This document shows, piece after piece, positions 25,701 through 36,485 of a DNA stretch of 64,000 nt. The number at the start of each line of letters is the position of its first letter. Positions within the stretch are counted from its first letter, which is position 1. The notes under the pieces were generated by a model. That model made no database searches, had not been told where the DNA came from, and was given only the letters and a program-made list of their open reading frames with translations. Both the position numbers and the translations under genes were made by a program. The stretch comes from Bacteroidetes bacterium OLB12 (lineage in GTDB: Bacteria > Bacteroidota > Bacteroidia > Cytophagales > Cyclobacteriaceae): assembly GCA_001567185.1 (NCBI GenBank), contig LNFR01000011.1:1-64000 (forward strand). Direction: 5' to 3'.

Positions 25701-27623
25701 TTAATTTAATACCTCATAGGCACTTTTATAAAAACCTTCTTGTTGCACATAGTTGAGCAGGGCTTCGTAAAATGGATGGGCTGCTAACGTAGCACTATCC
25801 CCAATCATTATTAATTTTTTTCTGGCGCGCGTCATGGCCACATTGGTTCTGCGAATGTCGGCCAGAAAGCCAACCTCGGCTTTATCATTGCTTCTTACAA
25901 AACTGATTATAATCGCATCACGCTCCTGCCCCTGAAAGGCATCTACCGTGTGGATGGTAATTAATTTATGAATCGGTTCCAGTATTGCTGATGTTGTGGC
26001 TAACGTATTCAGTTGATCTACCTGCGCCCGATAAGGTGTAATAATACCCATGGTAATTTGGTGCGCGTTCCAGGCTTCTATACCATAATCTTCTACCAAT
26101 TTTTCAACCTCACGAATTACCAGCGAAGCTTCTTCTTCATTATACCGGCTCAATGTTTCGGGGTCTTGCTTTTCAGCAAATCCACATCCAGCGGTATCAA
26201 TAAACTCTACCGGCTGTTGATGTGGTTTTAATAAGCCGGTTTTTACAGACGGATGCGCAATTAATTTATCCTCGTAAAACCAATGCGAAGGAAATTTCAT
26301 AATGGCTTCGTGCATGCGGTACTGTACCTGCAGGAGCGAAGCCGCCTGCGGGTGTTTTTTTATGCCGTGTTCAAACAATGTAGTGGCCAGTCCTGCCTGG
26401 GCCGCTTCGTTTGATTTAATTGTTGGCGGCAGTTGGCAATGATCGCCCGCCAGGATTATTCGCTGAGACCGCAACAGGGGTATCCAACAGGCAGCTTCCA
26501 GCGATTGGGCCGCTTCATCAATAAAAACGGTTTTGAATTTTCGGCTGCGTATTACCGGGTGCGAAGCACCAACCAACGTGCAACAGATGGCCTGTGCTTG
26601 TTGTAATACATCATTGATAATGTAAAACTCCAGCATGTCTGCATCCGACTTCAACAGCTTCGCCTCTTCTTTTAACAACCTGCGATGTTCCCTTTCATGA
26701 TGGCCGAAGGTGCGTTTGAACTTTGAGGCTTCGGCCCGCACTTTTTCGATTCGCTTTCGCAACGCGCGCAGTTCATTATAATGCGCATGTGTGGCTATTC
26801 GCGCATCTAATGTTTTACTCAACGTTTGTTCCGTAACACGGGCCGGATGGCCGATGCGCACAGTATTTAATCCTTGCTCAGTAAGTTTTTCAACCAGTAA
26901 ATCGATGGCCGCATTGCTGGGCGCTGTTACCAACACCTGGCCTTCCGCGCGCTGTGTTAGCACAATGGCTTGCACCAGCGTGGTAGTTTTGCCGGTGCCG
27001 GGTGGCCCGTGTATAAAAGCCACGTCACGGGCTTGCATCACTTTTTGCAACGCGTTATTCTGACTTTGGTTAAGATGTGGAGCCGGAGCCACAGGCTCTG
27101 CGTGTGGCAATATACCGGGTTTTAAGTCGCCTAAAAAAATCTCGCGCAACTCGGCCACGCGGTTATTTTCTGCTTTGATAACCGATATTAACGCGTACTC
27201 CATTTCTTTGTAGGTCATCTCATCAAACATTACATCTACCCCCAGGTGGCCATCGTGTATCCATTCGGGTAGTTCATCGGGATTAATGGTGATTACAAGT
27301 GTATTTTCTTGTACGTAGTTAATAACACCTTGCAACTGTTGTTTTTCGGGTTTGCCCGATGCATTGCAAAACACATTCACCGATTTGCCGCTTTGAAAGC
27401 TGTGGGGTTTATCTGAAGGATGTACCCGTTCTACTTCAATAATCACACGCTCGCCCGTGCCCATGTAATCGCGTAAGAACCTTAGCGGATACCAGGTAAC
27501 ACCTTCTTTTACGCGTTGTGTTAACGAGCGCAGCAACACCTTTTGCCGGTATTGTTCCAGATCAGCGGCACGTTCAAGTTTTATCAGTTCGAGTTGCTGT
27601 TGAAGGTGCTTGTGGGCATTCAT
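25701..27623 (-). CDS. Superfamily 1B helicase, Upf1/SMUBP2-like
   Basis: A 640 aa DNA/RNA helicase. The N-terminal regulatory beta-barrel domain (about 1-180) includes REIFLGDLKPG. The helicase core follows with Walker A HGPPGTGKTTTLVQ, motif Ia VLVTAPSNAAIDLLVEKL, Walker B FIDEAAQSLE, LAGDHCQLPPTI, QYRMHEAIMKFP, DAFQGQERDAIIISFVRSN and NVAMTRARKKLIMIGD. This order and spacing match SMUBP-2/IGHMBP2-type 5'-3' helicases, widespread in Bacteroidota. Its cellular role is not defined. Monocistronic. Confidence 0.95.
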   Translation of the reverse strand: MNAHKHLQQQLELIKLERAADLEQYRQKVLLRSLTQRVKEGVTWYPLRFLRDYMGTGERVIIEVERVHPSDKPHSFQSGKSVNVFCNASGKPEKQQLQGVINYVQENTLVITINPDELPEWIHDGHLGVDVMFDEMTYKEMEYALISVIKAENNRVAELREIFLGDLKPGILPHAEPVAPAPHLNQSQNNALQKVMQARDVAFIHGPPGTGKTTTLVQAIVLTQRAEGQVLVTAPSNAAIDLLVEKLTEQGLNTVRIGHPARVTEQTLSKTLDARIATHAHYNELRALRKRIEKVRAEASKFKRTFGHHEREHRRLLKEEAKLLKSDADMLEFYIINDVLQQAQAICCTLVGASHPVIRSRKFKTVFIDEAAQSLEAACWIPLLRSQRIILAGDHCQLPPTIKSNEAAQAGLATTLFEHGIKKHPQAASLLQVQYRMHEAIMKFPSHWFYEDKLIAHPSVKTGLLKPHQQPVEFIDTAGCGFAEKQDPETLSRYNEEEASLVIREVEKLVEDYGIEAWNAHQITMGIITPYRAQVDQLNTLATTSAILEPIHKLITIHTVDAFQGQERDAIIISFVRSNDKAEVGFLADIRRTNVAMTRARKKLIMIGDSATLAAHPFYEALLNYVQQEGFYKSAYEVLN

Positions 27624-27729
27624 AGAGTTACGAATATGAAGAGATAAATCGGAAATAAAAATCCAGTCGGATCATTGCCCACGGATTTCTGGCGGAACGG
27701 GGGGTGTAGGTAAAACAGTAGATTATATG

Positions 27730-27737
27730 TAAATTTG
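27730..27737 (+). promoter_or_regulatory. Putative -7 promoter element of the OMP gene
   Basis: TAAATTTG is an exact match to the Bacteroidota TAnnTTTG box, 22 nt before the ATG at 27759. No TTTG -33 element is found at the expected distance. Confidence 0.35.
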
Positions 27738-27758
27738 AAAAATCATAAAATCTATTCT

Positions 27759-28363
27759 ATGAAAAAATTATGTATGCAATTCTGGCAATGATGTTCATTG
27801 CTCCGGCCGCCTGGGCTCAAACCACACAGGGTAGTAAATCTATTGGTGGAGGCTTTGAGTATTATTCAAATAAACAGGAGAATATCTATGGTAATTATGA
27901 TTATGAGTCTTCCTCGTTTGAGATTATGCCACAGGTTGGGTATTTTATTATTGATAACCTGGAGGTAGGTGTACTGTTAAATTATACGTCCGGTAAATCT
28001 GGATATACTCAGCTCGATCCAACCAAGAACTCCTCTTTTTCGGTAGGCCCATTTGCCCGGTACTATAAGTTTACATCCAACGAGCGTTTTGCCTTTACCG
28101 GAACATTCAGTGTCTCATTTGGTTCGGGGAAAACAACCTATCCAAGCTCTTCAGAATCTAAAACAGGTAATATGGGGGTATTTATATCGCCCGGCTTTAC
28201 TTACTTCCTTTCTGAAAAATGGGGCCTTGATTTTCAATTGCAAGGCATTGGATTTACATCCTACGATCCCAACAAAGATGTGGATGATGATAACTCCAAG
28301 ACAATTACATTTGGTGTAAGTTCATTTACTCCCTCCATCGGTTTTCGGTTTTTCATAAACTAA
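27759..28363 (+). CDS. Outer-membrane beta-barrel protein, frameshift in the signal peptide
   Basis: About 201 aa after repair. The true start is ATG at 27759. The A run 27762-27767 has six A; seven restores MKKIMYAILAMMFIAPAAWA, a complete signal peptide cut before Gln. Without repair the only start is ATG at 27770, giving a 197 aa product with a short signal. The mature part is a small barrel with repeated strands (GVLLNYTSGKSGYTQLD, SVGPFARYYKF, FAFTGTFSVSFGSGKT) and a terminal strand IGFRFFIN ending the barrel. Member of the OMP_b-brl type; cargo or function unknown. Confidence 0.83.
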
Positions 28364-28394
28364 GAACTGAAAGTTAGTTAACAGCTAATCATTT

Positions 28395-28433
28395 CTCCTG
28401 TGTTTGATTTACTTCGAACACAGGAGTTTTTTT
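28395..28433 (+). terminator. Intrinsic terminator of the OMP gene
   Basis: CTCCTGTGTT (28395-28404) pairs with AACACAGGAG (28417-28426), 10 bp perfect, followed by seven T at 28427-28433. Confidence 0.9.
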
Positions 28434-28502
28434 ATAAAGCCGGTTCAGTGTTTTGGTATGTATTCTGCCTAACGTGTAACTTAAAATCTGATGAGGAGTA
28501 AT

Positions 28503-29174
28503 TCAAAACTGCTTTAGTTTTTCTACGTACAGATGTAAATAGTTATCGAGTTGCCTGCGCTTGTATTGCATAATAAATCGCGGGTGCGGCAATGAAATTA
28601 TTTCCTGAAAAAATTTTTCTTCTTTGTTCCATGCAGTCAGGAATTTAAAATTCTCGCCTTCGCCCAGGCAAAAAGCTACCCGCGTATTTAGTCCCCAGCT
28701 TAACTGGGTGCGCATACAGGTTTGCATAAATGGCTTTAATCTTTTTTGAAGTAACGGAACATCGTAGTAGTTCAGGTTTTTACCTTTTAGGGTAAACCCA
28801 AGTGGCGAGACTGAACTGAAATAGAATTTTTGATAAAAAGCATGAACTCCGCCAAAAGAGTCTATCATCCGGTAAATAAAGTCAGAGGATAGTTCTGGTT
28901 TTGCCGGCAGTGTATTTTCAATTTTACAGATTTCTTTCAATCGGATTGGATCTGTAAACGGAACTCCTGTAAGGCCGGCACCGAGGCGGCCCGGATTAAT
29001 GCCAATCAGCATCGTACGGGATTCATTGTCAGCGTAGTATTTAGAATAAAATTGTTTGCACAAGTCGAATACAGCCGGTTGTTGATACGGATTTAATACA
29101 TGTACACCACGCGGAACAGGGGCATCGATCTTCAGGTAGTGCAGGAAATTCAGAATTTGTTCCGCCAATGTCAT
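28503..29174 (-). CDS. Uracil-DNA glycosylase superfamily protein, SMUG-like (DUF4918 type)
   Basis: A 223 aa protein of the UDG superfamily. The active-site region LIGINPGRLGAGLTGVPF (about 56-73) parallels the SMUG1 motif GMNPG with a following GVPF. A second motif, LPHPRFIMQYK, near residue 198 occupies the position of the HPSP loop. This fits SMUG2/DUF4918 proteins that remove uracil or oxidised pyrimidines from DNA. Asn in the GINPG motif would place the catalytic water. Substrate range is not known. Monocistronic, divergent from the amidohydrolase gene. Confidence 0.85.
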   Translation of the reverse strand: MTLAEQILNFLHYLKIDAPVPRGVHVLNPYQQPAVFDLCKQFYSKYYADNESRTMLIGINPGRLGAGLTGVPFTDPIRLKEICKIENTLPAKPELSSDFIYRMIDSFGGVHAFYQKFYFSSVSPLGFTLKGKNLNYYDVPLLQKRLKPFMQTCMRTQLSWGLNTRVAFCLGEGENFKFLTAWNKEEKFFQEIISLPHPRFIMQYKRRQLDNYLHLYVEKLKQF

Positions 29175-29272
29175 GCAGCTAACATACAGGAACCGTTACA
29201 TCTCTCCAACTCTGTAAAATTGTTTTTTCTAATCTGGCTATTTGTTTACCTTCCTGAATAAAATCCGGTGAT

Positions 29273-30840
29273 ATGAAAATTCTGGTAACACTTTGTTTGC
29301 TGTTTAGTTGTGGGTTTGCAAATGCGCAGTTGTATGATCTGGTAATACGTAACGGTAAGGTGATTGACGGCAGTGGTAACCCCTGGTTTTATGCCGATGT
29401 AGCCATTCAAAATGGAAAAGTGGTGCGGATAGGAAAATTGAGTAGTGCCCAGGCAAAGCGCGTAATTGATGCCACCGGATTGATTGTGGCTCCGGGTTTT
29501 ATTGATGTGCATGCACACATTGAAGGAGGCGAAAGTACTACGCCTACCGCGGATAACTTCATTCACGATGGGGTAACCTCGGTTGTTACCGGAAACTGTG
29601 GCGGCTCCAACCTAAACATAGCCGACTACTTTACACGGTTGGATTCGATTAAAACCTCGATCAACATTGCTACACTGATTGGCCACAATACCGTGCGCAG
29701 GGCGGCAATGGGCGATGCGCAGCGCGACCCAACTCCCGATGAACTGAAGAAAATGGAAATGCTGGTGAATGATGCGATGAATGCTGGTGCCGTTGGGTTT
29801 TCAACCGGATTAATTTATATACCGGGCACATTCTCTAAAACGGAAGAGGTAGTTGCGCTTGCGCGGATGGCCGCGAAGCAAGGAGGTGTGTATGCTTCAC
29901 ACATTCGCGATGAGGGCGATAATGTTACCGATGCCGTGAACGAAGCCATTAACATTGGCCGGTTGGCAAAAATTCCTGTAGAGATTTCACATTTTAAAGT
30001 TACCTACAAACCAAACTGGGGTCGCTCGGTCGAAACACTTGAGTTGGTGGAGCGAGCCAGGCTTGAAGGGCTGGATGTAACCATTGACCAATATCCCTAC
30101 GTGGCAAGCAGTACCACCCTGGATACCACCGTGCCTTCCTGGGTATTTGCGGGAGGAAGAGACTCAATGAAAATCCGGATCAATGACCCGGCAACCCGAT
30201 TAAGAATTAAAAAGGAGATGGTGGAAACACTTAAAAAGAAGCAATTGAAAAACTACAGCTATGCCCAGGTGGCACGCTATGCACCCGACACAACCTACAA
30301 CGGAAAAAATATTAGTGAAATCAATAAACTGAAAGGCCGCAAAACCAAACCGATGGAAGAAGCAGAAACTATTCTGGAAATGATTGGTGCGATTAACCGC
30401 ACACAAATGGTTTATTTCAGTATGAATGAAGGTGATCTTACCCGCATTATGCAGTATCCTTTTAATATGATAGCTTCTGATGCTGGAATTGCGCGTTATG
30501 GTTCCGGTATGCCTCATCCGCGGGCTTATGGTACAAATGCCCGTGTTCTGGGCAGGTATGTGCGCGAGCAAAAAATAATCCGGTTGGAAGAGGCTATACG
30601 GAGAATGACTTCGCTGCCCGCACAAAAGTTTTAACCTGCGCGATCGCGGCCTTTTTGCTTGAAGGCATGGCTGCGGATGTGGTGTTATTTGATGAACATA
30701 CAGTTGGTGATGCAGCAACCTTTACCAACCCACACGCATATTCAACAGGGTTTAAGTTTGTACTGGTTAACGGAGAAGTTGTGGTTGATAACGGAAAGCA
30801 TACTGGTACACGCAGCGGCCAGGTATTGCGCAGAAAATAA
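29273..30840 (+). CDS. D-aminoacylase family amidohydrolase, exported, two frameshifts near the C-terminus
   Basis: Zinc amidohydrolase related to N-acyl-D-amino-acid deacylase. Signal peptide 1-19 (KILVTLCLLFSCGFANA). Metal-ligand motif DVHAHIEGG (H80 and H82), then GNCGGSN, SHIRDEGDN, EISHFKV and SDAGIARYGSGMPHPRAYG with the late Asp. The frame stops at 30632-30634. Removing one T from the run before AACC (30629-30632) and one T from the run 30652-30656 restores QKFNLRDRGLLLEGMAADVV and a normal ending GEVVVDNGKHTGTRSG. Both indels are in T runs. Likely intact. Release of D-amino acids in the periplasm is inferred from the family. Confidence 0.9.
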
Positions 30841-30870
30841 ATTGAAGAAACGGATACGCAGGAAGGTACT

Positions 30871-33148
30871 TTAATCCAATAACCCGATTAGCTTATCGAT
30901 CTCAGCCTGGTTTTGCTTTGAATAAATGTTTCGCACCACCCCATCCTTTTCGCGGGTGGTTAATCTCCAGCTTAAGGAGGCCCGTGTACTGTTTTGCCGT
31001 ATGCTATCCATCTTTTGCAGGATAGGAACATAACTTTCGGCCTGATATTGAATATCAATGCGATGAATGGGTACATGCATCCAACTGTATGCCTGGCCTA
31101 ATAGTAAATCGCTGGTGATATCTTGAAAGTTTTCAAAATTGTTATACACACTGCTGATGGGTTGTGTCATGTCATCAATTAACGTCTGTCCTTTTTTAGC
31201 AGTAATGGTACCCAGCTTTGGCGAGTCGCGGATGGAAATAAAAATCACACCACTGGTATTTTCTGAAACCCACTCATTGAAGGAATACAAAAACCGCACG
31301 GCATCCGACATGCCAAAGTTATCGGATATACCGGCATCCATTATCTGAATGGGCGGATCGGTTGGTAAGGTTGTGTTTGGCGTGATATAAGGAAAAGTGG
31401 CGCTCATGCGTAAAGCGGACAGGAAGCGCAGATCCTTTGCATCCTGATCTTTGAAAAACCGGTGAAAGTCTATGCCGCTCACTTTGCGTTGCGGATAGTC
31501 GGGCATGTTCAGTAGCTCGGCATTCATAAATGAAACCGGGCGCGAGGCGATGTACACTTTGCGGCCATCGTTTACAACGGTAGGGGTAAGCAACACCATG
31601 GGTACAAGGCCATCCATTTCGGGCTGTGCATAAGCTGTAATGGGTTTGTCCATCAGCCCTTCGGTAATCTGATTCAGCTGTTGTTCAAAGGTAAAGGCCC
31701 GGTCGCGTTGGTAGGCTTTGCCGGCATACTCAAACTTGGTAAAGCCAACAAACAAATCATTGGCCAGTAAACTAAAGATAAGCGGATTCAGATTATCGCT
31801 CGAAATCTTTTGACGGTGAATATGGCTATACGGGTGAATGGTTTCGCCAAGTTTTTCGCGCAACTTCAGTTCACGGAAATAACTTGCCCCAATTAATCCA
31901 CCCCGAAGCCCCGGTAATCAACACGCTGCTTTCCATTAGTCGGCCATGGCTCAGGCTGTCGATGGTTTGCAAGGCATTTAACGTCCAGAGCGAAGCTCGT
32001 TTACCACCGCCACTGGTGCAGATAAAAACCATTTTTGGTTTTTTATCGCCAAACTTTTTGCGCCAATTGGTTAGTTGTAGTAATACGGTTTTCCGATCGG
32101 CTTCAATGGCAGTACTGTCTAACTGATGCTGCAGTGTTTTTATCGAGTATTCGGCCGGTTGCGTACCATAATCAAGCCCAAAGGCTTCGTATTTTTTGGT
32201 GAAAAAATCTTCACCCACCAAATGGTTAAGTATTAAAAACAAAATTAGGCTGGTAGTAGCCGACCAGCCACCAAACCAATAGGAAAATGCCCCCGAAAGC
32301 ATTACAAAAATGGTAAGGAAAATCATGAAGCTGCACGCAGCAGGAATTTGAAAGGTGGGGTAATCTTTAAAAATTCCAAGCAGCAACACCATGGCAAAAA
32401 TGAAAAGCTCAATCACCACCAGGTTAAAATGATTCTGATCAAATACCTGCAGAATGGTAGCCTTGTCGTAGAACGAACTGGGCTCAACCGGTTTTACTTT
32501 AAGTTTGCCGGTGAGGTAATAATCTACCCGTACTTGTTTTTTGCGTACAATATCCAGCTTCCTCATCGCGCTGGCGCGCGTTACTTTTACGTTTTGTTTT
32601 ATTTTTTCGTCAATCCGGCAAACCACATATTTAAAAATGTCTTTGTTGGTAAGCCGGAAATAAGTCAGGAAGAGGATCGTCATGGTTGCGTAACCTGTAA
32701 AAAGCCCACCCAGGTTTCGGATCAACCCATATTCCGTACTAAACTCGTTATTGATTTGAAATCCAATAATCTGATAAACATAGGTAATCAGAAAAATTGC
32801 CGGTATGATGGAATTGTTGATAACGAATTTCTTGAATGGCCTGGGCAACGAGCCGATAAACGAAAACCGGTGGCCATCTGAAATGTAGCCGGTAATATGA
32901 AATGCCATGCTAAACCCTGCGGTTAGCAAACCCATCATAAAAAAGCTTGCGAAGCCCACTTTGTTCAGGTACTCGGGATCTAAAAACAGATACGGAATGC
33001 CCAGGTATTTACCAAAGCTTCCGGTAATCATTGCGAAGAGGATAATCCAGCAAAGTATGAGCACATGGTTGCGCCTGAAATTGTTTAGGAGCAACTGTAC
33101 CGGAAAGGAGTAAAAGAGTTTTGGTAAAAAGAGGTAAAGTTTTCGCAT
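30871..33148 (-). CDS. Membrane-anchored patatin-like phospholipase, one frameshift
   Basis: About 758 aa after repair. The N-terminal 300 residues carry about seven hydrophobic helices (for example VLILCWIILFAMITGSFGKY and GLLTAGFSMAFHITGY). The C-terminal patatin domain has the oxyanion sequence SGGGKRA, nucleophile elbow GASGG and catalytic Asp in DAGISDNFG. The frame is broken in a C run on the plus strand (31901-31904). Three instead of four gives ITGASGGLIGASYFRELKL across the catalytic Ser. The gene is thus intact apart from one base. The enzyme would deacylate phospholipids at the inner membrane. No operon partner is seen. Confidence 0.9.
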
Positions 33149-33247
33149 GCAGGATAATTGTTCAAGTTAAGAAATTTGTATTACGTCCAAAAGCTATGTT
33201 CAATCAATCTATTTGCGTAAATAGGAACCGTAAATCATCTGGAATTT

Positions 33248-36200
33248 TTGAGCAAACCATTTTCCATTTATCGCTCTTCGGCCGGGTCGGGCAAAACACG
33301 CACCTTGGCTAAACAATACTTAAAACTGGCGTTGCGCCATAATGCCGATTACTTCAAGCACATTCTTGCAGTTACATTTACCAACAAATCTACCCAGGAA
33401 ATGAAGGATCGCATCCTGAAGTACCTGGATGAATTTTCGAACAATGGCGCACAGGATCTGGCAAAGGAAATTCAGGTAGAATTGGGGTTAGATGCGATAA
33501 CATTTAAGCAACATGCAGAAGCTATGCGCAGCGCAATTCTGCATAAGTATTCGCAGTTTTCGATCAGCACAATTGATGCATTTTTTTCAGCGGGTAATCC
33601 GTGCCTTTACGCGCGAAGCCGGCCTGTCAGGAGATTACCGGCTGGAGGTAGAACAAGAAGAGGTAGTGGACGAAGTAATCAATAACCTGATGGAGGAGTT
33701 GGGCTCCAACAGGGAATTAACGGAGTGGGTGGTAGGAATAGCACAACAAAATTTAGTTAATGATGAAGGCTGGGACTTGCGGCCAGGGTTACGCGAGTTT
33801 TCCAAAGAAATTTTCAAAGAAGAGTTTCGGCTGGTAGAAAACGAGGTGGCCGCTGTTGCTAAACAACCTAATTTTTTTGTAAATCTTAAGCAGATACTTA
33901 CTGCCGAACGGCATCAGTTTCTTGCCGCAATAAAAAAACGGGCGGCAAGAGCCGTAGCTATTATACAGGAAGAAGGCTGGACAAAAGATGATTTTAAGTA
34001 TGGCCAAACCAGTGCTTTTTCCTTTATGCTTAGACTCAGCAAACTGAAGCTGGTGCAGGAAGTTGATGAAGAGGGACTTGGCAAGCGGCCGCTGAATGAA
34101 TTTCAAAACAGTTTGAACTGGCCCTCATCTAAAACTGCATACAAGGTACGGATGGAGCAGGTAGCTTACGAACAATTAATACCCTTACTGCTTGAAATAC
34201 TCGACATACACCAGAAGGGGTTTGTCCGGGCGCTTAGCGCAGAAATTGTGCTCGGTAACCTTAACGAATTTGGCCTGATTGCCGACATCGCGCGGAAGTT
34301 GAAAGAATACAAGCAGGAAAACAACATGATGTTGCTTTCTGACGCACCTTATTTTCTCAATTCGGTTATTGACGGGAGCGACACGCCTTTTGTGTATGAA
34401 AAAGTAGGATCGTTCTATAAGAATTTTCTTATCGATGAGTTTCAGGATACATCGGGGCTGCAGTGGAAAAATTTTAAACCCCTTATCGTAAACAGCCTGG
34501 ATGCGGGGTATTCCAGTATGATTGTGGGCGATGTAAAGCAGGCCATTTACCGCTGGCGTTCGGGCGATTTGTTTTTGCTGCAAAGCGGAGTAAACACAGA
34601 AATAGGAGAGTATCGTATTCAGCCTTATGTACTTGATAAAAACTACCGCAGCAGCAGGCAGATTGTGGCATTCAACAACGCAGTGTTTCAGGCCGCTGCC
34701 CAATTGGTACAGAAGGAAATAGGCGCTGCCATAATTCCGGAGGTGTATAAAGATGTGGCACAAGACACGGACAAAAAACAGGAAGGTTTTGTGGAGGTCG
34801 CATTTTTGAGTGACGATGCAGATGAAAAATGGAAAGCAATAGCATTGCAGCACATACCCCTTTTCCTGGAACGTTTGCAAACGCTGAAGATAAACCTAAA
34901 AGACATCGCGATACTGGTTCGCACAAATGATGATGGCCAGCAAATTGTTCAGCACCTGGTGGAGTTCAAACACGCGGGTAAAGGCAAAGAGGGCTTCCGA
35001 TACGATGTTGTATCAAATGAATCGTTGCGGTTGGATGGATCGGGTGTGGTAAATTTTTTGATAACAGCACTTAAGTACTTGCACAACCCGGATGACCACA
35101 TTGCATGCGCCCAACTTTCCTATGAATATGCCCGATTCAACCATACGTTAACCGATTTGCATCAGGTGTTTACTGTTTCTAATCAAACTTTGATAGAAGG
35201 CCACCTGCCCGATAGTTTTACCAGCCATAAGGCCCGACTAAAAAAACTACCCCTCTTTGAATTAACCGAAACCCTGATAGAGATTTTTGATCTGGGCAAT
35301 CTAACGGGCGAGTTGGAGTATCTGCAAACATTGCAAAACGAAGTACTGAATTTTTCGAATCGCGAGCGAAATGATATGGGTGCCTTTTTGGATTGGTGGG
35401 AAGAGGTGGGTCATAAAAAATCCATCCAGATATCGGGCGATGTTGATGCGGCCCAGATCATTACGGTTCACAAATCAAAAGGGCTTCAGTTTAAGTATGT
35501 GCTCGTTCCATTTTGTTCCTGGGAGCTTGATCACGGCTCTAAAAGACCAATGATGTGGGTGAAGTCTGATCAAAAACCATTTGATGCTGCAGGAGTTCTG
35601 CCGGTCAAATACAGTAGCAGACTAGAAGAGTCTTTTTTTAAAGATGCCTATGAGGAAGAGCGCAAACGCTGTTACCTGGATAATCTGAATTTATTATATG
35701 TGGCATTAACCCGTGCCGAACATGGATTGATTGTAACAGCTCCGGTTCCTGGTAAAAATAAGAAGCTGAATAATGTAGGAACCCTGCTGCACGACATTGT
35801 GCAGCAACCTGCCCTTGCCACCGGGTGGCGGGCACCAGAACAAGTGTGGCGTGCGGGCGAATGGACAAACTATAAGGAAGAACAAAATTCATCTGTTGCT
35901 TCGCTTTCATTGAAAAATTATGCCTCTGCTTCGTGGGGTAACAAGCTGGTCATCCGGCATCATTCGGCCGGACATTTTCAATTGGAAGAAAGCGAAACCA
36001 CAACGCGTATTAAGTATGGCATTCATCTTCACACGATTTTTTCACGCATCCGGTATAAAGATGATTTGAATGAAACTTTTCAGATGTTGCAGCAGAGCGG
36101 CATCATGAACGAGCAGGAAAAACCTGTTATCCGGCAACTGGTGGACGAACTGTTTGCCAACGAAACAGTTGCTTCCTGGTTTGATAAAGCCTGGGAAGTT

Positions 36201-36485
36201 CGTACCGAAGTACCTGTGCTGTTACCCGGTGGTGAGGAAAGCAGAATGGATAGGTTGATGCTGAAAGGCCGACAGGCGGTGGTGGTTGATTTTAAAACAG
36301 GCACTCCAACAAACGCGGATTTACATCAGGTGAATGGGTATCTGGATACATTGCGCAAAATGAATTTTCACCCGGTGAAGGGTTACCTGTTGTATATCCG
36401 AACCGGAGAAGTTGTTCAGGTTCCACCCGATAAACCTGCTAAATCAGCAAAGCAAAATAAAAATCAACTAGGATTGGAGTTTTAG
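33248..36485 (+). CDS. AddA/RecB-like UvrD helicase-nuclease, one frameshift
   Basis: About 1079 aa after repair. Superfamily 1A helicase with Walker A SSAGSGKTRTLAK, motif Ia AVTFTNKSTQEMKDR, motif II FLIDEFQDTS, motif III GDVKQAIYRWRSGD, motif IV LDKNYRSSRQIV, motif V ITVHKSKGLQFKYVLVPF and motif VI LLYVALTRAEHGLIV. A C-terminal RecB-type nuclease (MDRLMLKGRQAVVVDFKTG) is present. Start TTG at 33248. The frame breaks in seven T at 33581-33587; six gives IDAFFQRVIRAFTREAGL. It ends directly at the AddB-like ATG. Works in end resection during double-strand break repair. Confidence 0.92.

Noticed and set aside
30655-30840. Short gene after the D-aminoacylase
   Set aside because: It is the C-terminal end of the amidohydrolase (GMAADVVLF...) in another frame, explained by two T-run indels.
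33248-33685. Independent small P-loop protein
   Set aside because: It is the first helicase motifs of the AddA-like protein; the rest resumes in another frame after the T run at 33581-33587.
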